From NCBI GenBank assembly GCA_964563105.1, contig CAZLXM010000019.1, forward strand, positions 1-48,856: DNA of 48,856 bases. Reading direction: 5' to 3'. A program made the translations under genes and the position numbers. Every line of letters begins with the position of its first letter. Positions within the stretch are counted from its first letter, which is position 1. The DNA comes from CAYVTV01 sp964563105. Its GTDB lineage: Bacteria > Bacteroidota > Bacteroidia > Bacteroidales > GCA-2748055. The notes under the pieces are model-generated. The model saw only the letters and a program-made list of their open reading frames with translations, was not told the origin of the DNA and ran no database searches. This document shows, in pieces, positions 7,195-16,134 of this stretch.

Positions 7195-9066
7195 ATGAGG
7201 TTAGGTATTGTAAATATCTTCACATCATTAATTGTTGGATGTATTACTCTATTTTCCGGCAATCATACGCATGCACAACAAACAACATTTAGTGCATCAG
7301 CCCCGGCTGAAGTATCTTTGGGACAAGGATTTAACTATATTATCACCGGAAATGAAAATATAAATTCATCTGCAATTAAGCTTCCTGAGGTGGAAAACCT
7401 CAGACATGTTTCCGGACCTTCTACTTTTATAAGCACACAATCATCTATTGTTAACGGAAAACTTCAAAACACAACAAATGTTTCATTCACATACGTTTTT
7501 ATTGCCAGTAAAGAAGGCCCTTTACATATTCCACCTGCAATAATTAAATCGGGAAATAAAAGTTATAGTACGAATCCGGTTGAATTAAATGTCATTGCCG
7601 GATCTGTAAGCCAGAAGGCTGTTCCAGGAAACCAGGAAGCCCCTGATACAAAGCCGGGGACAGATAATTCAGAAAAATATTTCATCCGTTTAATACCCTC
7701 TAAACGAACGGTGTGGCTGGGTGAAGAAATTCTGGTAAGTGCTAAAATATATACAAGCGAAAACCTTCGCTTTTCAGAAATAAAATATCCTGAACTGGAG
7801 GGTTTTTGGAAACAGGAACTTGAGGCAGATCAACAGGCAGATAAAGAGGTAATTAATAATAATCAGTTTCTAACACAGATTTTTAAAAGAGATTTGTTAA
7901 TACCCCAAAAAACAGGAACCATCAAAATTAGCCCGGTTGATGCAACCGTATTGGTTCAACAAAGAGTAAGGGCACAAAGAAGAAATCCTTTTGGAGATTT
8001 ATTTAATGATCCTTTTTTTGGTGACTCTTTTTTTGATTCATATCAAAATATCCCTGTTAATCTTCAAAGTAATCCTTTGGCTATTGAGGTTAAGCCTTTA
8101 CCTTCAAATGCCCCTCCGGATTTTAACGGAGCAACCGGGACCTTCACCGTTCATCTTTCTCCCGGAAAGGAAAACATTCAGGTAAATGAAGCTTTAACTG
8201 TATCACTCGTAATTAAAGGTAAAGGTAATCTTGCCCTTCTTAAAGCGCCTAAAATTGATTTCCCTCCTGATGTGGAAGTCTTTGCACCAAAATCTTCAAA
8301 AAAATTTACTCATTCTGTAAATGGTACCAGTGGAAGTGTAACTTTTGAATATGTGGCAATTCCAAGACATCCCGGTTCTTTGCGTATTCCACCTTTGAAT
8401 TATTCTTTTTTTAATCCGGAAAAAGGCACTTATCAATCAGTTAAGACAGACGGCATCAATATTACAGTCGAAAAATCTGAAGTTAGCGGAAAAGCTGAAA
8501 TTATGGGAATGCAACAGGCTATGACCGGTATCATGAAAGAGGAGGTTGCAAGTTTAAATACAGATATTCTTTTTATTAAAACAAATATACCTGTATTCCG
8601 GAATTATGGGAAAATACTTATGGATAACTTATTGTTCAGACTGATTTTTCCAGGTCTTGTTTTATTTTTTATTATTCTCCTGATTTTTCAACATGAACGA
8701 GTTAAAAGAAACAGAGACCTTGATTATCTACGTACAAGAAAGGCCAGAAAAGTTGCCGTAAAAAGATTAAATCGTGCAAGAAAACTCCTTTTAAATAAAG
8801 ATGCAGGAATGTATGATGAGCTTCTAAAAGCATTATGGGGATACACCGGAGATAAACTCTCCGTTGATCAGGCAAAATTATCCCGGCAGTCTGCCAGAGA
8901 AGGACTGATCGGGAAAAATGTTCCTGAAGAAATTATACAGGAATTTCTGGACCTGATTGATAATTGTGAAATGGCCAGATATGCCTCAGGTATCACAGTG
9001 GATCCTGAATCTGTTTATAAACGTTCCGAAGAAGTATTATATCGTATAGAATCATCAATTAATTAA
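7195..9066 (+). CDS. batD: Oxygen-tolerance protein BatD
   Basis: The 623-aa protein has a signal peptide ending near HAQ, a long extracytoplasmic region of repeated beta-sandwich segments (opening FSASAPAEVSLGQGF) and one membrane helix near the sequence LIFPGLVLFFIILLIF, followed by a cytosolic tail. Together these are the mark of the BatD family. I chose the ATG at 7195: a TTG at 7168 would overlap batC and spoil the signal peptide. The gap to batC is then 20 nt and batE follows after 3 nt. The membrane-anchored tail could contact the cytosolic MoxR/DUF58 proteins. Biochemical activity is unknown. Confidence 0.9.
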   Translation: MRLGIVNIFTSLIVGCITLFSGNHTHAQQTTFSASAPAEVSLGQGFNYIITGNENINSSAIKLPEVENLRHVSGPSTFISTQSSIVNGKLQNTTNVSFTYVFIASKEGPLHIPPAIIKSGNKSYSTNPVELNVIAGSVSQKAVPGNQEAPDTKPGTDNSEKYFIRLIPSKRTVWLGEEILVSAKIYTSENLRFSEIKYPELEGFWKQELEADQQADKEVINNNQFLTQIFKRDLLIPQKTGTIKISPVDATVLVQQRVRAQRRNPFGDLFNDPFFGDSFFDSYQNIPVNLQSNPLAIEVKPLPSNAPPDFNGATGTFTVHLSPGKENIQVNEALTVSLVIKGKGNLALLKAPKIDFPPDVEVFAPKSSKKFTHSVNGTSGSVTFEYVAIPRHPGSLRIPPLNYSFFNPEKGTYQSVKTDGINITVEKSEVSGKAEIMGMQQAMTGIMKEEVASLNTDILFIKTNIPVFRNYGKILMDNLLFRLIFPGLVLFFIILLIFQHERVKRNRDLDYLRTRKARKVAVKRLNRARKLLLNKDAGMYDELLKALWGYTGDKLSVDQAKLSRQSAREGLIGKNVPEEIIQEFLDLIDNCEMARYASGITVDPESVYKRSEEVLYRIESSIN

Positions 9067-9069
9067 GAT

Positions 9070-9822
9070 ATGTGGAAAAATATTTTCATTTGCCTTTTCA
9101 TATTCTCTTTACCTGTGAAAGGAAATATTACTGACTCCCTTTATAATTCAGCTAATGAATATTATCAGGAAGCAAAATATGAAGAGGCTGCAGAAATATA
9201 TCTGGAGATCATAAATTCAGGATACCATAGCCCCGAAGTTTATTACAACTTGGGAAATGCATATTTCCGTTCAAATAAAATGGGTAAAGCACGCCTATAT
9301 TATGAAAAAGCGTTAATACTTTCTCCCCGCGATCAGGCCATTAAGGCTAATCTTGCTTTAACTGAAGCTCAATTACAGGATAAATTTGAGAATGTCCCGG
9401 TTTTCTTTCTTCGAAAATGGATCATTGATCTGAGAAAAAGCCTGTTACCAGATACATGGTCATTGCTTGCTCTTATATTTTTTATTATTGCTTTTGTACT
9501 GTTGGTTATTTTTCTTTTTTCAAAATCTATAACATGGAAAAAAATTGGATTTTATAGCGGAATTTCTCTATTTATAATTTCTGTTATAACACTTATTTTT
9601 GCTTATTTTGCATCTAAATATTTTAAAGATAGCAAAACCGCTATTTTAACGGTGCCTTCTGTAATTGTCAGATCTGCTCCCAGAGATACCGGAAAAGAAT
9701 TATTTATAATTCATGAGGGTAGTAAGGTATGGATGGAAAGCACACTTGGTGACTGGCAGGAAATTAAACTTTCGGATGGCAGGGTAGGATGGCTTCCATT
9801 AGAGGCTATAGAAAAAATATAA
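9070..9822 (+). CDS. batE: BatE: TPR and SH3-like membrane protein
   Basis: The 250-aa protein has a signal peptide (about 1-18), two to three TPRs (24-100, including VYYNLGNAYFRSNKMGKARL), two membrane helices (130-150 and 158-180) and a C-terminal bacterial SH3-like domain (190-250) ending in DGRVGWLPLEAIEKI. SH3-like domains in this position often bind cell-wall peptides. It closes the Bat cluster; a 38-nt gap leads to the cupin gene, so transcription may continue. The TPR part resembles BatC, consistent with the two acting together. Confidence 0.88.
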   Translation: MWKNIFICLFIFSLPVKGNITDSLYNSANEYYQEAKYEEAAEIYLEIINSGYHSPEVYYNLGNAYFRSNKMGKARLYYEKALILSPRDQAIKANLALTEAQLQDKFENVPVFFLRKWIIDLRKSLLPDTWSLLALIFFIIAFVLLVIFLFSKSITWKKIGFYSGISLFIISVITLIFAYFASKYFKDSKTAILTVPSVIVRSAPRDTGKELFIIHEGSKVWMESTLGDWQEIKLSDGRVGWLPLEAIEKI

Positions 9823-9860
9823 AAGGAATAATTCATCCCTAAATATTTTAATAACCTATT

Positions 9861-10124
9861 ATGATGTTCAAAAAGAAAGCTACAGCTGAAGAGATAGAAT
9901 CAACAAAAACATGGGATACATGGGAAAAAGAACCCTCTGTGTTTCCCTGGGTTTATAATCAGAAAGAAATATGTTACATTATTGAAGGTAGTGCAAGTGT
10001 CAAAGACAAATCTGGCAATAGTATAACATTTTCCGCCGGAGACTGGGTTGTATTTAATCGTGGTTTGGAATGTGTGTGGAATATTACAGAAACTATTAGA
10101 AAAAAATATCGTTTTGAAGACTAA
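9861..10124 (+). CDS. Small cupin-domain protein (EutQ/DUF861-like)
   Basis: An 87-aa single-domain cupin. It has the pattern EICYIIEGSASV followed by GDWVVFNRGLECVWNI typical of the DUF861/ureidoglycine aminohydrolase-type cupins, but the usual metal-binding histidines are largely absent, so it may bind a ligand or serve structurally rather than act as an enzyme. It stands 31 nt before the DUF39 homocysteine gene and 38 nt after batE, so it could belong to either group. A fixed role beside DUF39 is inference. An alternative ATG lies one codon downstream (9864). Confidence 0.75.
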   Translation: MMFKKKATAEEIESTKTWDTWEKEPSVFPWVYNQKEICYIIEGSASVKDKSGNSITFSAGDWVVFNRGLECVWNITETIRKKYRFED

Positions 10125-10155
10125 CTTGCAATATCCTAATCAATAATCATATCTT

Positions 10156-11298
10156 GTGAAAACTGTTGAGGAAATAAATCAAAAAATTCTTGCCGGAGAG
10201 GCAGTTATTGTTACAGCTGAAGAGGTTGCACGTATGAGCCTTGAATATAAACCTTCAGAAATTGCAAAAAAAATAGATGTTGTAACAACAGCAACCTTTT
10301 CTCCAATGTGTTCATCAGGAATGTTCATTAATTTCGGACATTCTGACCCTCCCATAAGAATGGAAAGGATTACCCTGAACAATGTACCGGTCCATGCCGG
10401 TCTGGCCGCTGTAGATGCCTATATAGGAGCAACCGAAACATCTCCTTTTAATGAAAAATATGGCGGGGCTAACATAATTGAAGAACTTATTGCAGGAAAA
10501 AAATTGAAGTTAAAAGCATGGGCAAAAGGAACAGATTGTTACCCTGAGACTGAAGTTGAAGCAATTATTTCAAAAGAAACAGTAAATGAAATGTTCCTTT
10601 TCAATCCGCGTAACGCTTACCAAAATTATCCCTGTGCGGTAAATTCTTCGGGAAAAACGCTTTATACCTATATGGGATCATTATTACCCAATCTGGGAAA
10701 TGCCAACTTCTCAACTTCAGGAGAACTAAGCCCATTGCTCAATGATCCGGACCTGCGGACAATTGGCATTGGCTCAAGAATTTTTCTTTGCGGAACTCAT
10801 GGATATATTAGTTGGTACGGTACGCAGTGCAGAACAGCCGGAGAAAAGAATGAATATGGAATTCCTCTTGCAAATTCAGCAACCCTTTCTGTAATAGGTA
10901 ATGCTAAAGAAATGAAAACTGATTATATTAAAGCTGCTTATTTCGAAAAATACGGAGTTAGTATCTTTATTGGAATCGGAATCCCAATACCAGTTCTTGA
11001 TGAAGATATGGCTGCTGCGGTATCTGTCAGAAATGAACATATTTTTACGAAAGTATGTGATTATAGTATTCCAAATCATCCCGAAATAGCCAGGGTAAAT
11101 TATGCTCAGCTTTTTAGCGGAAATATTAATATAAATGGAAGGGAAGTCAGGACAGCCTCCTTATCAAGTGTTTATAAAGCCAGATTAATTGCCGGGGAAT
11201 TGAAACAATGGATCCTTGACAAAAAATTTCTTATTAGTCAACCCCTGGAATCATTTCCAGCGAATAAAACTCTTAATAATCTGCAAAGGAAAAATTAA
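10156..11298 (+). CDS. Homocysteine biosynthesis protein, DUF39 family (aspartate-semialdehyde sulfurtransferase)
   Basis: This 380-aa protein belongs to the DUF39 family, shown in methanogens (MA1821 type) to be needed to make homocysteine from L-aspartate 4-semialdehyde and sulfide. Persulfide chemistry on two conserved cysteines has been proposed there; C52 (SPMCSSG) and C128 (GTDCYPE) are the likely equivalents here. It starts with GTG at 10156. The next genes, NIL/ferredoxin (2-nt gap) and UPF0280, are the known genetic partners, so the pathway call is stronger than from the single gene. The protein is cytosolic. That the organism uses this route in place of or beside MetY/MetZ is inferred. 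Confidence 0.85.
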   Translation: MKTVEEINQKILAGEAVIVTAEEVARMSLEYKPSEIAKKIDVVTTATFSPMCSSGMFINFGHSDPPIRMERITLNNVPVHAGLAAVDAYIGATETSPFNEKYGGANIIEELIAGKKLKLKAWAKGTDCYPETEVEAIISKETVNEMFLFNPRNAYQNYPCAVNSSGKTLYTYMGSLLPNLGNANFSTSGELSPLLNDPDLRTIGIGSRIFLCGTHGYISWYGTQCRTAGEKNEYGIPLANSATLSVIGNAKEMKTDYIKAAYFEKYGVSIFIGIGIPIPVLDEDMAAAVSVRNEHIFTKVCDYSIPNHPEIARVNYAQLFSGNININGREVRTASLSSVYKARLIAGELKQWILDKKFLISQPLESFPANKTLNNLQRKN

Positions 11299-11300
11299 AA

Positions 11301-11708
11301 ATGAAAAAACGATTAGTATTAACGTTTCCTGCATCGAGGGTAGAGGAACCTATTGTGTATCAGCTTATTAAAAATTTTGATGTATTGGTTAATATATTAA
11401 ATGCTGATATTACTCCCGGACGGGAAGGAAAATTGCTTGTTGAATTAAAAGCTCCACCCGAAAATATGGCAGAAGCTGAAGAATATATGTTAAACCTGAA
11501 CATCAAAATAAGCCCTGCAATGAAAAGCATTATGCTCAGAGAAGAGAACTGTGTTCATTGCGGAAGCTGTACAGCTGTTTGCTTTGCTGATGCTTTAAGA
11601 ATGGATTTGCAGACCAGAATGCTAATTTTTAATCCTGAAAAATGTATAGCCTGTGAATTATGTCTTAAAGCATGCCCTCTTAGTTTGTTTAGCCTGAATC
11701 TGACCTGA
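11301..11708 (+). CDS. NIL domain plus 2x[4Fe-4S] ferredoxin, homocysteine pathway partner
   Basis: The 135-aa protein has an N-terminal NIL domain (about 3-75; related to the regulatory domain of methionine ABC transporters) and a C-terminal ferredoxin part with two CxxCxxCxxxC motifs (C84, C87, C90, C94 and C115, C118, C121, C125). This is the MA1822-type architecture, thought to deliver electrons for sulfur transfer to aspartate semialdehyde with DUF39. It begins 2 nt after DUF39 and its TGA overlaps the ATG of the next gene by one base, so the three are almost certainly co-translated. Confidence 0.88.
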   Translation: MKKRLVLTFPASRVEEPIVYQLIKNFDVLVNILNADITPGREGKLLVELKAPPENMAEAEEYMLNLNIKISPAMKSIMLREENCVHCGSCTAVCFADALRMDLQTRMLIFNPEKCIACELCLKACPLSLFSLNLT

Positions 11709-12454
11709 TGCCCTTTGAACCAAGATTTTACAGAAATAATATGAACCGGGAGAGATTCCGGTTTTTTAATATTATTAAAAAAGAGACTGATCTTTGGATA
11801 GGGGTTTCCCATATTAATTATCAGAAAGAAATAGAAGATTTTACTGAAAATCAAGTGAATTTTTATCGTTCTTGTATTGAAAATCATATACTGGAAAATC
11901 CCGACTTTCTAAATTCAATGTCACCAATATCAGCAATTGATGAAGCACCGGAAATTATTAAGTTAATGTTATATGCCTCATCTGCTGCATCTGTTGGGCC
12001 TATGGCTGCTGTGGCAGGTGCCTTATCTGAAATGATTGGTAAAGATATTTTAAAAAAGTTTAATCCTGAAGAACTTATTGTTGAAAATGGCGGTGACATC
12101 TTTCTTAGTATAAAAAATAAGATTCTAATTCAGTTTTATGCAGGTAAAAATAAAAATTTTGATAAACTTGGAATATCTATTCCCTCAGAAGGAAAATATT
12201 TAGGTATATGCACCTCCTCGGGTAATTACGGACATGCTTTAAGCTTCGGCAAAGCAGATTCAGTTACCGTAATTTGCGAATCAGCTGCATATGCAGATGC
12301 CTGGGCAACAGCTATTTGTAATAATATATTGGAAAAAGAAGATATTCATATACAACTTGAGAAATTTAGAAAAAATAAGGAAATCTTATCGTTAATAGCT
12401 GTAAAGGATGATAAAATGGGTATATCCGGAAATATCAAACTGGAAATAATATAA
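11708..12454 (+). CDS. UPF0280 family protein
   Basis: A 248-aa protein of the UPF0280 (COG2122) family: it opens with the family's PRFYR motif and has SSAASVGPMAAVAGALSE (about 94-111), NGGDIFL and a serine/glycine-rich LGICTSSGNYGHALSFGKAD segment. The family resembles the ApbE fold and co-occurs with DUF39 and the NIL/ferredoxin protein in anaerobes. In Methanosarcina the equivalent gene (MA1715) affects homocysteine formation. Its start overlaps the previous stop (TGATG). The actual reaction is not known. Confidence 0.83.
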   Translation: MPFEPRFYRNNMNRERFRFFNIIKKETDLWIGVSHINYQKEIEDFTENQVNFYRSCIENHILENPDFLNSMSPISAIDEAPEIIKLMLYASSAASVGPMAAVAGALSEMIGKDILKKFNPEELIVENGGDIFLSIKNKILIQFYAGKNKNFDKLGISIPSEGKYLGICTSSGNYGHALSFGKADSVTVICESAAYADAWATAICNNILEKEDIHIQLEKFRKNKEILSLIAVKDDKMGISGNIKLEII

Positions 12455-12476
12455 AAAAGAATCGGAACATATTAAA

Positions 12477-12872
12477 CTAATTATGGTACTGTATACTGTC
12501 TGAAGGGTTTCCCCTGTGTCTCCTTATAAAGTATTTAGGAAATCTGTCCAGTTTCTCAATTTGATCCTCATTAAGATATGGTTTAAGCTCTTTGTGAAAT
12601 TCCTGAATTATTTTACCATATTCCGATCTGAAACGTCTTTTTACTTCTTCCATTTTTTTGGAAAATACTTTTATAACAGGCTCTATATCTTTAATCTGCT
12701 CTTCGGATGGCTCAATAATTACATATAATCGTGATTTAAAAGATTCAAAAGAAGATAAGCTTTCCACATCTTTTACCTTATGTCTGACTAATTCCTGTGA
12801 AATAAAAAAACCAATTAGTATACCAAGTACAAAAGCAAATAGTAAACTCAGAATTGCCCTAAATTTTTTCAT
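12477..12872 (-). CDS. Membrane-anchored Spy/CpxP-like helical protein
   Basis: The 131-aa protein has one N-terminal membrane helix (about 5-27) and an extracytoplasmic alpha-helical domain rich in charged residues. The C-terminal YLNEDQIEKLDRF resembles the LTxxQ motif of Spy/CpxP and CnrX/CnrR-type periplasmic sensors. It is last of three tightly packed leftward genes (sigma factor, small membrane protein, this one; gaps 3 and 7 nt). A role as the sensor that frees the sigma factor is inferred from this arrangement. The molecule has only one cysteine-free helical domain and no enzymatic motif. Confidence 0.65.
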   Translation of the reverse strand: MKKFRAILSLLFAFVLGILIGFFISQELVRHKVKDVESLSSFESFKSRLYVIIEPSEEQIKDIEPVIKVFSKKMEEVKRRFRSEYGKIIQEFHKELKPYLNEDQIEKLDRFPKYFIRRHRGNPSDSIQYHN

Positions 12873-12879
12873 ATCCTGT

Positions 12880-13299
12880 TTAATAATTAAATAAAATACT
12901 GGAAATCAAGCGAGTGTCATTTAATGTCTCAGGGTCCATTGAAATAACTCCGCTTATATCTCCTTGTGTAACATAAGAATATAATATTATCAGAAATACA
13001 ACAAAAAAAGCAAATGCTGCCACCTTTGTGAAAATTTGTGAGAGGTCATCAGCAATATCAAGAATAAAACTATTCTTTGAAAGATTTTGTATTCTTGAGT
13101 TAATTGATTCAGAAAAATATGGTCCAAAAGAAAAGTCGGCTGCTAAATAACTTTTTTTAAGAAATGAGCTAATTTTTTCATACGACCTGATATCCTGTTC
13201 TGACTTTCCTCTATTTTTTAGGAAGTTGATCATTTCTGAATCAGAATAAACATCCATCTGTTTATTAGAATTTGTAATTTTCATTTTATTTTTTTCCAT
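12880..13299 (-). CDS. Small membrane protein, probable anti-sigma factor
   Basis: The 139-aa protein has a cytosolic N-terminal half, one membrane helix (92-112) and a short external tail. It directly follows the ECF sigma gene (3-nt gap), the usual position of an anti-sigma factor. It has no cysteine or histidine at all, so it lacks the zinc-binding HxxxCxxC motif of ZAS anti-sigma proteins. No family is recognised with confidence; the call rests on position, size and topology. Confidence 0.6.
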   Translation of the reverse strand: MEKNKMKITNSNKQMDVYSDSEMINFLKNRGKSEQDIRSYEKISSFLKKSYLAADFSFGPYFSESINSRIQNLSKNSFILDIADDLSQIFTKVAAFAFFVVFLIILYSYVTQGDISGVISMDPETLNDTRLISSILFNY

Positions 13300-13302
13300 A
13301 GT

Positions 13303-13860
13303 TTAGAGTTTTTCTTTTAAAAGTTCCCTTAATATATCATGTGCCCTGGATAATCTTGATAAAACAGTACCCTGCGGAATTCTTAAAATTTCAGCAGTTT
13401 CTTTTGTACTGTATCCCTCCAGCATCCTTAGCAACACAACAGACCTCATTCTGCTGTCCAGTTTATTTAAGGCATATTCTATTATCTCTCTGTGTTCAAT
13501 GATTTCCTGATCATCCATTTCAAAATAATTTTCTTTCTCATTCAATTGTATAAAACGGGAATTTATTCTTTTTCTCTTTTTTAGTTCATTTAATGATAAA
13601 TTTATCGCTATTCTAACAAGATAAGTCTTAACACCGGATTCATGCCTGAAAGATTTAAGACTTTTATAAAATCTGATAAATACTTCCTGACCGACATCTT
13701 TTGCTTCAGGTACATCACCAAGCATGGATTTGGTAATGGCGGCAACACTTTTTTCATATTTATGTACAAGAATGTCAAAAGATCTGAGATCCCCATCCAG
13801 GGTTTTTTTTATTAACTCCTTATCATCATACCTGTCCAAATTTGTTTTAAAATTTATCAA
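13303..13860 (-). CDS. ECF-type RNA polymerase sigma factor
   Basis: The 185-aa protein has sigma-70 region 2 (about 11-95, with AKDVGQEVFIRFYKSL and a region 2.4-like stretch) and region 4 (about 128-180, with YSTKETAEILRIPQGTVLSRL as the helix-turn-helix, about 150-170). No region 3 or 1.1 is present, which defines an ECF factor. There is no ATG near the domain start: an in-frame TAA lies directly before a TTG at 13860, which is the likely start, with another TTG at 13839. It heads a three-gene operon with its presumed anti-sigma factor and a Spy-like protein. Targets and signal are unknown. Confidence 0.92.
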   Translation of the reverse strand: MINFKTNLDRYDDKELIKKTLDGDLRSFDILVHKYEKSVAAITKSMLGDVPEAKDVGQEVFIRFYKSLKSFRHESGVKTYLVRIAINLSLNELKKRKRINSRFIQLNEKENYFEMDDQEIIEHREIIEYALNKLDSRMRSVVLLRMLEGYSTKETAEILRIPQGTVLSRLSRAHDILRELLKEKL

Positions 13861-13913
13861 TTATTTGACAATTAATTATATAGTTTTATTCATTTTAATT
13901 CTTTTCATTAATA

Positions 13914-14195
13914 TCAATATCTGATTTCAAAAGAAGAATATCCTTTCAACTCACCTTCTTCTCTGACTAAAGATTCCACCATACTGTAATCCGGGTCTTT
14001 TCTGCACCATTCTGTAAACAGCTCCAGTTTCTCTTTTTCTCCTTCAGCTTCTATATATACGCTTCCATCAGATAAATTCTTTACAATTCCAAAAATTCCT
14101 AAATATCTGGCAGTTATTCTGGTCTTGTGACGAAAACCAACTCCCTGGACACGTCCCCGAATAATAAAGCTATAATGTAGTTTCTTTTTTTCCAT
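13914..14195 (-). CDS. acyP: Acylphosphatase
   Basis: A 93-aa cytosolic enzyme that hydrolyses acyl phosphates. The family signature GRVQGVGFR (14-22) holds the phosphate-binding loop and the catalytic arginine, and the NLSDGSV segment carries the asparagine that positions the water. It ends with the usual SSFEIRY. I chose the ATG at 14195 over a TTG at 14216, which would add seven residues not typical of the family. It lies 53 nt upstream of the sigma gene on the same strand but appears functionally unrelated. Confidence 0.93.
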   Translation of the reverse strand: MEKKKLHYSFIIRGRVQGVGFRHKTRITARYLGIFGIVKNLSDGSVYIEAEGEKEKLELFTEWCRKDPDYSMVESLVREEGELKGYSSFEIRY

Positions 14196-14735
14196 TTTTA
14201 TTACAAAAATAGTCAATATTAACTGCCTGAAAAGAAAGCAATAATTATAATCGATGTTAATACCTTATTGTTAATTTTTAAATTGTTGATATCAATATTT
14301 TAGAGAAATAAATAAGTTACACATCCAAATAATTGATCAAATTGATGAATACCTTTATTTTTTCCATGTAAAGCCTCAAAATATAAGCCAATCCATGTTT
14401 TTAAAGTGCGAATAGAGAATTCACCACATTTCATTAATTCTATTCGTATTTATTATTACATTGAATGTCAATAGGTTATATCAAATGATAACTTATTAAC
14501 AATATTCATAATGAGCTGTTTATAATTATGTTATTTACTATTTCAAAAATGATGTTATTTTTGCGGATAATTTTTGACCACTATTTTTATTAGTTCTAAA
14601 TAAGCTGCTTGATACAGATAATCTAAAATTGTTTAATTAATCTGTATCTTAAAATTTAAACAAGAGGTTTCCTGTTAAATTTTATTAGCAGGGCTTGTCA
14701 TTTTGACATGCAAAATATAATTAATGAATTTATAA
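14196..14735. other. Long AT-rich intergenic region
   Basis: About 540 bp without a plausible gene between acyP (leftward) and the serine hydrolase (rightward). It has one -7-like element (14556-14563) and a 9-bp inverted repeat (GATACAGAT at 14611-14619, ATCTGTATC at 14640-14648, 20-nt loop) in the presumed leader of the serine hydrolase. I see no RNA gene. Confidence 0.6.
14556..14563 (+). promoter_or_regulatory. Candidate -7 promoter element of the serine hydrolase
   Basis: TATTTTTG fits the Bacteroidetes -7 consensus TAnnTTTG. A TTTA at 14534-14537, 18 nt upstream, is a weak -33 candidate. It would give a leader of about 165 nt that includes the 14611-14648 inverted repeat. Confidence 0.35.
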
Positions 14736-16028
14736 ATGAAGTTATTAATTAGAATTTTTATAGCCATAATAGTTTTTTTCTTTACTGATATAATAATAAG
14801 CTTTTCTGATCAAAGTCCCCGGAGCACTGAGTATCAAAATGAAGCTGATTTATTAAATATGCAGGGCTCAAATGAAATTGATTATAATTATTTACATTCT
14901 ATTGATTCTCACGTTTCTTCTTTAATTAAGAATTATAATATTAAGGGGGCATCAGTTGCTGTTTGCAAGGATGAACATCTGGTATACGCACGAGGGTTTG
15001 GCTATGCTGATATGGAAGAGGGGAGCAGGGTGGGCCCCGAACATCTCTTCAGGATTGCCAGTATCTCAAAGCTTATTACTGCTGTTGCTATTATGAAGCT
15101 TATAGAGGAGGAAAAGCTCTCACTGGATGATAATATATTCGGCCCATATGGAATATTGCCATATATTCATTATCCTGAATATAGTGATATCCGCGTTGAA
15201 AAAATTACTATTCGTCATTTACTGAATCATACAGCCGGCTGGTCCAGAAAACATGGTGACCCAATGTTTGATCAGTTAAATATTGCACGAAAATTTAAAG
15301 TAACTCCTCCAATATCACTCGATACCATAATACAATATATGCTCTCTAAAAAGTTGGATTTTGAGCCGGGCAAGGTTTATTCTTACTCCAATTTTGGTTA
15401 TGCAATCCTGGGAGAAATCATTTCTATAAAGACAGGATTAAGTTACGAGGACTATGTTTTATTTAATATTATGAAACCCCTTGGAATTCAGGATATGCAT
15501 ATAGGAAGAAGTTATATGCATCAAAAATTCCCTAATGAAGTAAAATATTATGAGAATAATGGTTATGCGAAATGCTTTGCCTATGATGGCTCAGGAGAAT
15601 TAGTCCCAAGAGCTTACGGTGGTAATAATATTGAATTAATGGCTGCTGCAGGGGGCTGGATTGCAAGTGCCCCTGAACTGGCAAAATTTCTGACTGCAAT
15701 TGACGGCTCTGATAATCAGCCAGACATTTTAAAAAAGGAAACCATCCGGATGATGATTGATCCTTTAATTGCCGGCAATGGTCTTTTTGGATGGAAAGGG
15801 GCAGATCAATTTGGAAATTCATGGAGAACCGGAACGCTGGCAGGATCAACATCCCTGGTCATGAAACAAAGTAATGGTATTATTTGGGTTGTATTATTAA
15901 ATACCTCTGTACCTTATAAAATTATTCATAACCGTATTGCCGGAACTATGTTCACTGCACAAAAATATATTACAGAATGGCCTGATATAAATCTTTTTTC
16001 AGCCGGATCCTATGCGCAATTTCAATAA
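14736..16028 (+). CDS. Serine hydrolase, beta-lactamase/AmpC-like family
   Basis: The 430-aa protein has an N-terminal hydrophobic segment (about 4-22; signal peptide or anchor) and a beta-lactamase-related domain (about 55-410). The catalytic SxxK is S109-I-S-K112 and the YxN triad is Y217-S-N219; a GTLAGST segment lies where the third motif is expected. Members include esterases, D-aminopeptidases and penicillin-binding proteins; substrate cannot be read from sequence and it should not be taken as a resistance enzyme. It is monocistronic, with 106 bp before the next gene. Confidence 0.85.
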   Translation: MKLLIRIFIAIIVFFFTDIIISFSDQSPRSTEYQNEADLLNMQGSNEIDYNYLHSIDSHVSSLIKNYNIKGASVAVCKDEHLVYARGFGYADMEEGSRVGPEHLFRIASISKLITAVAIMKLIEEEKLSLDDNIFGPYGILPYIHYPEYSDIRVEKITIRHLLNHTAGWSRKHGDPMFDQLNIARKFKVTPPISLDTIIQYMLSKKLDFEPGKVYSYSNFGYAILGEIISIKTGLSYEDYVLFNIMKPLGIQDMHIGRSYMHQKFPNEVKYYENNGYAKCFAYDGSGELVPRAYGGNNIELMAAAGGWIASAPELAKFLTAIDGSDNQPDILKKETIRMMIDPLIAGNGLFGWKGADQFGNSWRTGTLAGSTSLVMKQSNGIIWVVLLNTSVPYKIIHNRIAGTMFTAQKYITEWPDINLFSAGSYAQFQ

Positions 16029-16134
16029 TATAAATAATTTCATAGTTAGAAATATAGATAAGTTTATTTTTATAGGCTAATTATTTAATTTAATGCATTA
16101 TTATGATATTTTTGTCTTTAGAAATAATTGATTT

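Noticed and set aside
14736..16028. Beta-lactamase resistance gene
   Set aside because: The SxxK/YxN pattern is shared with many esterases and peptidases; nothing specific for antibiotic hydrolysis is seen.
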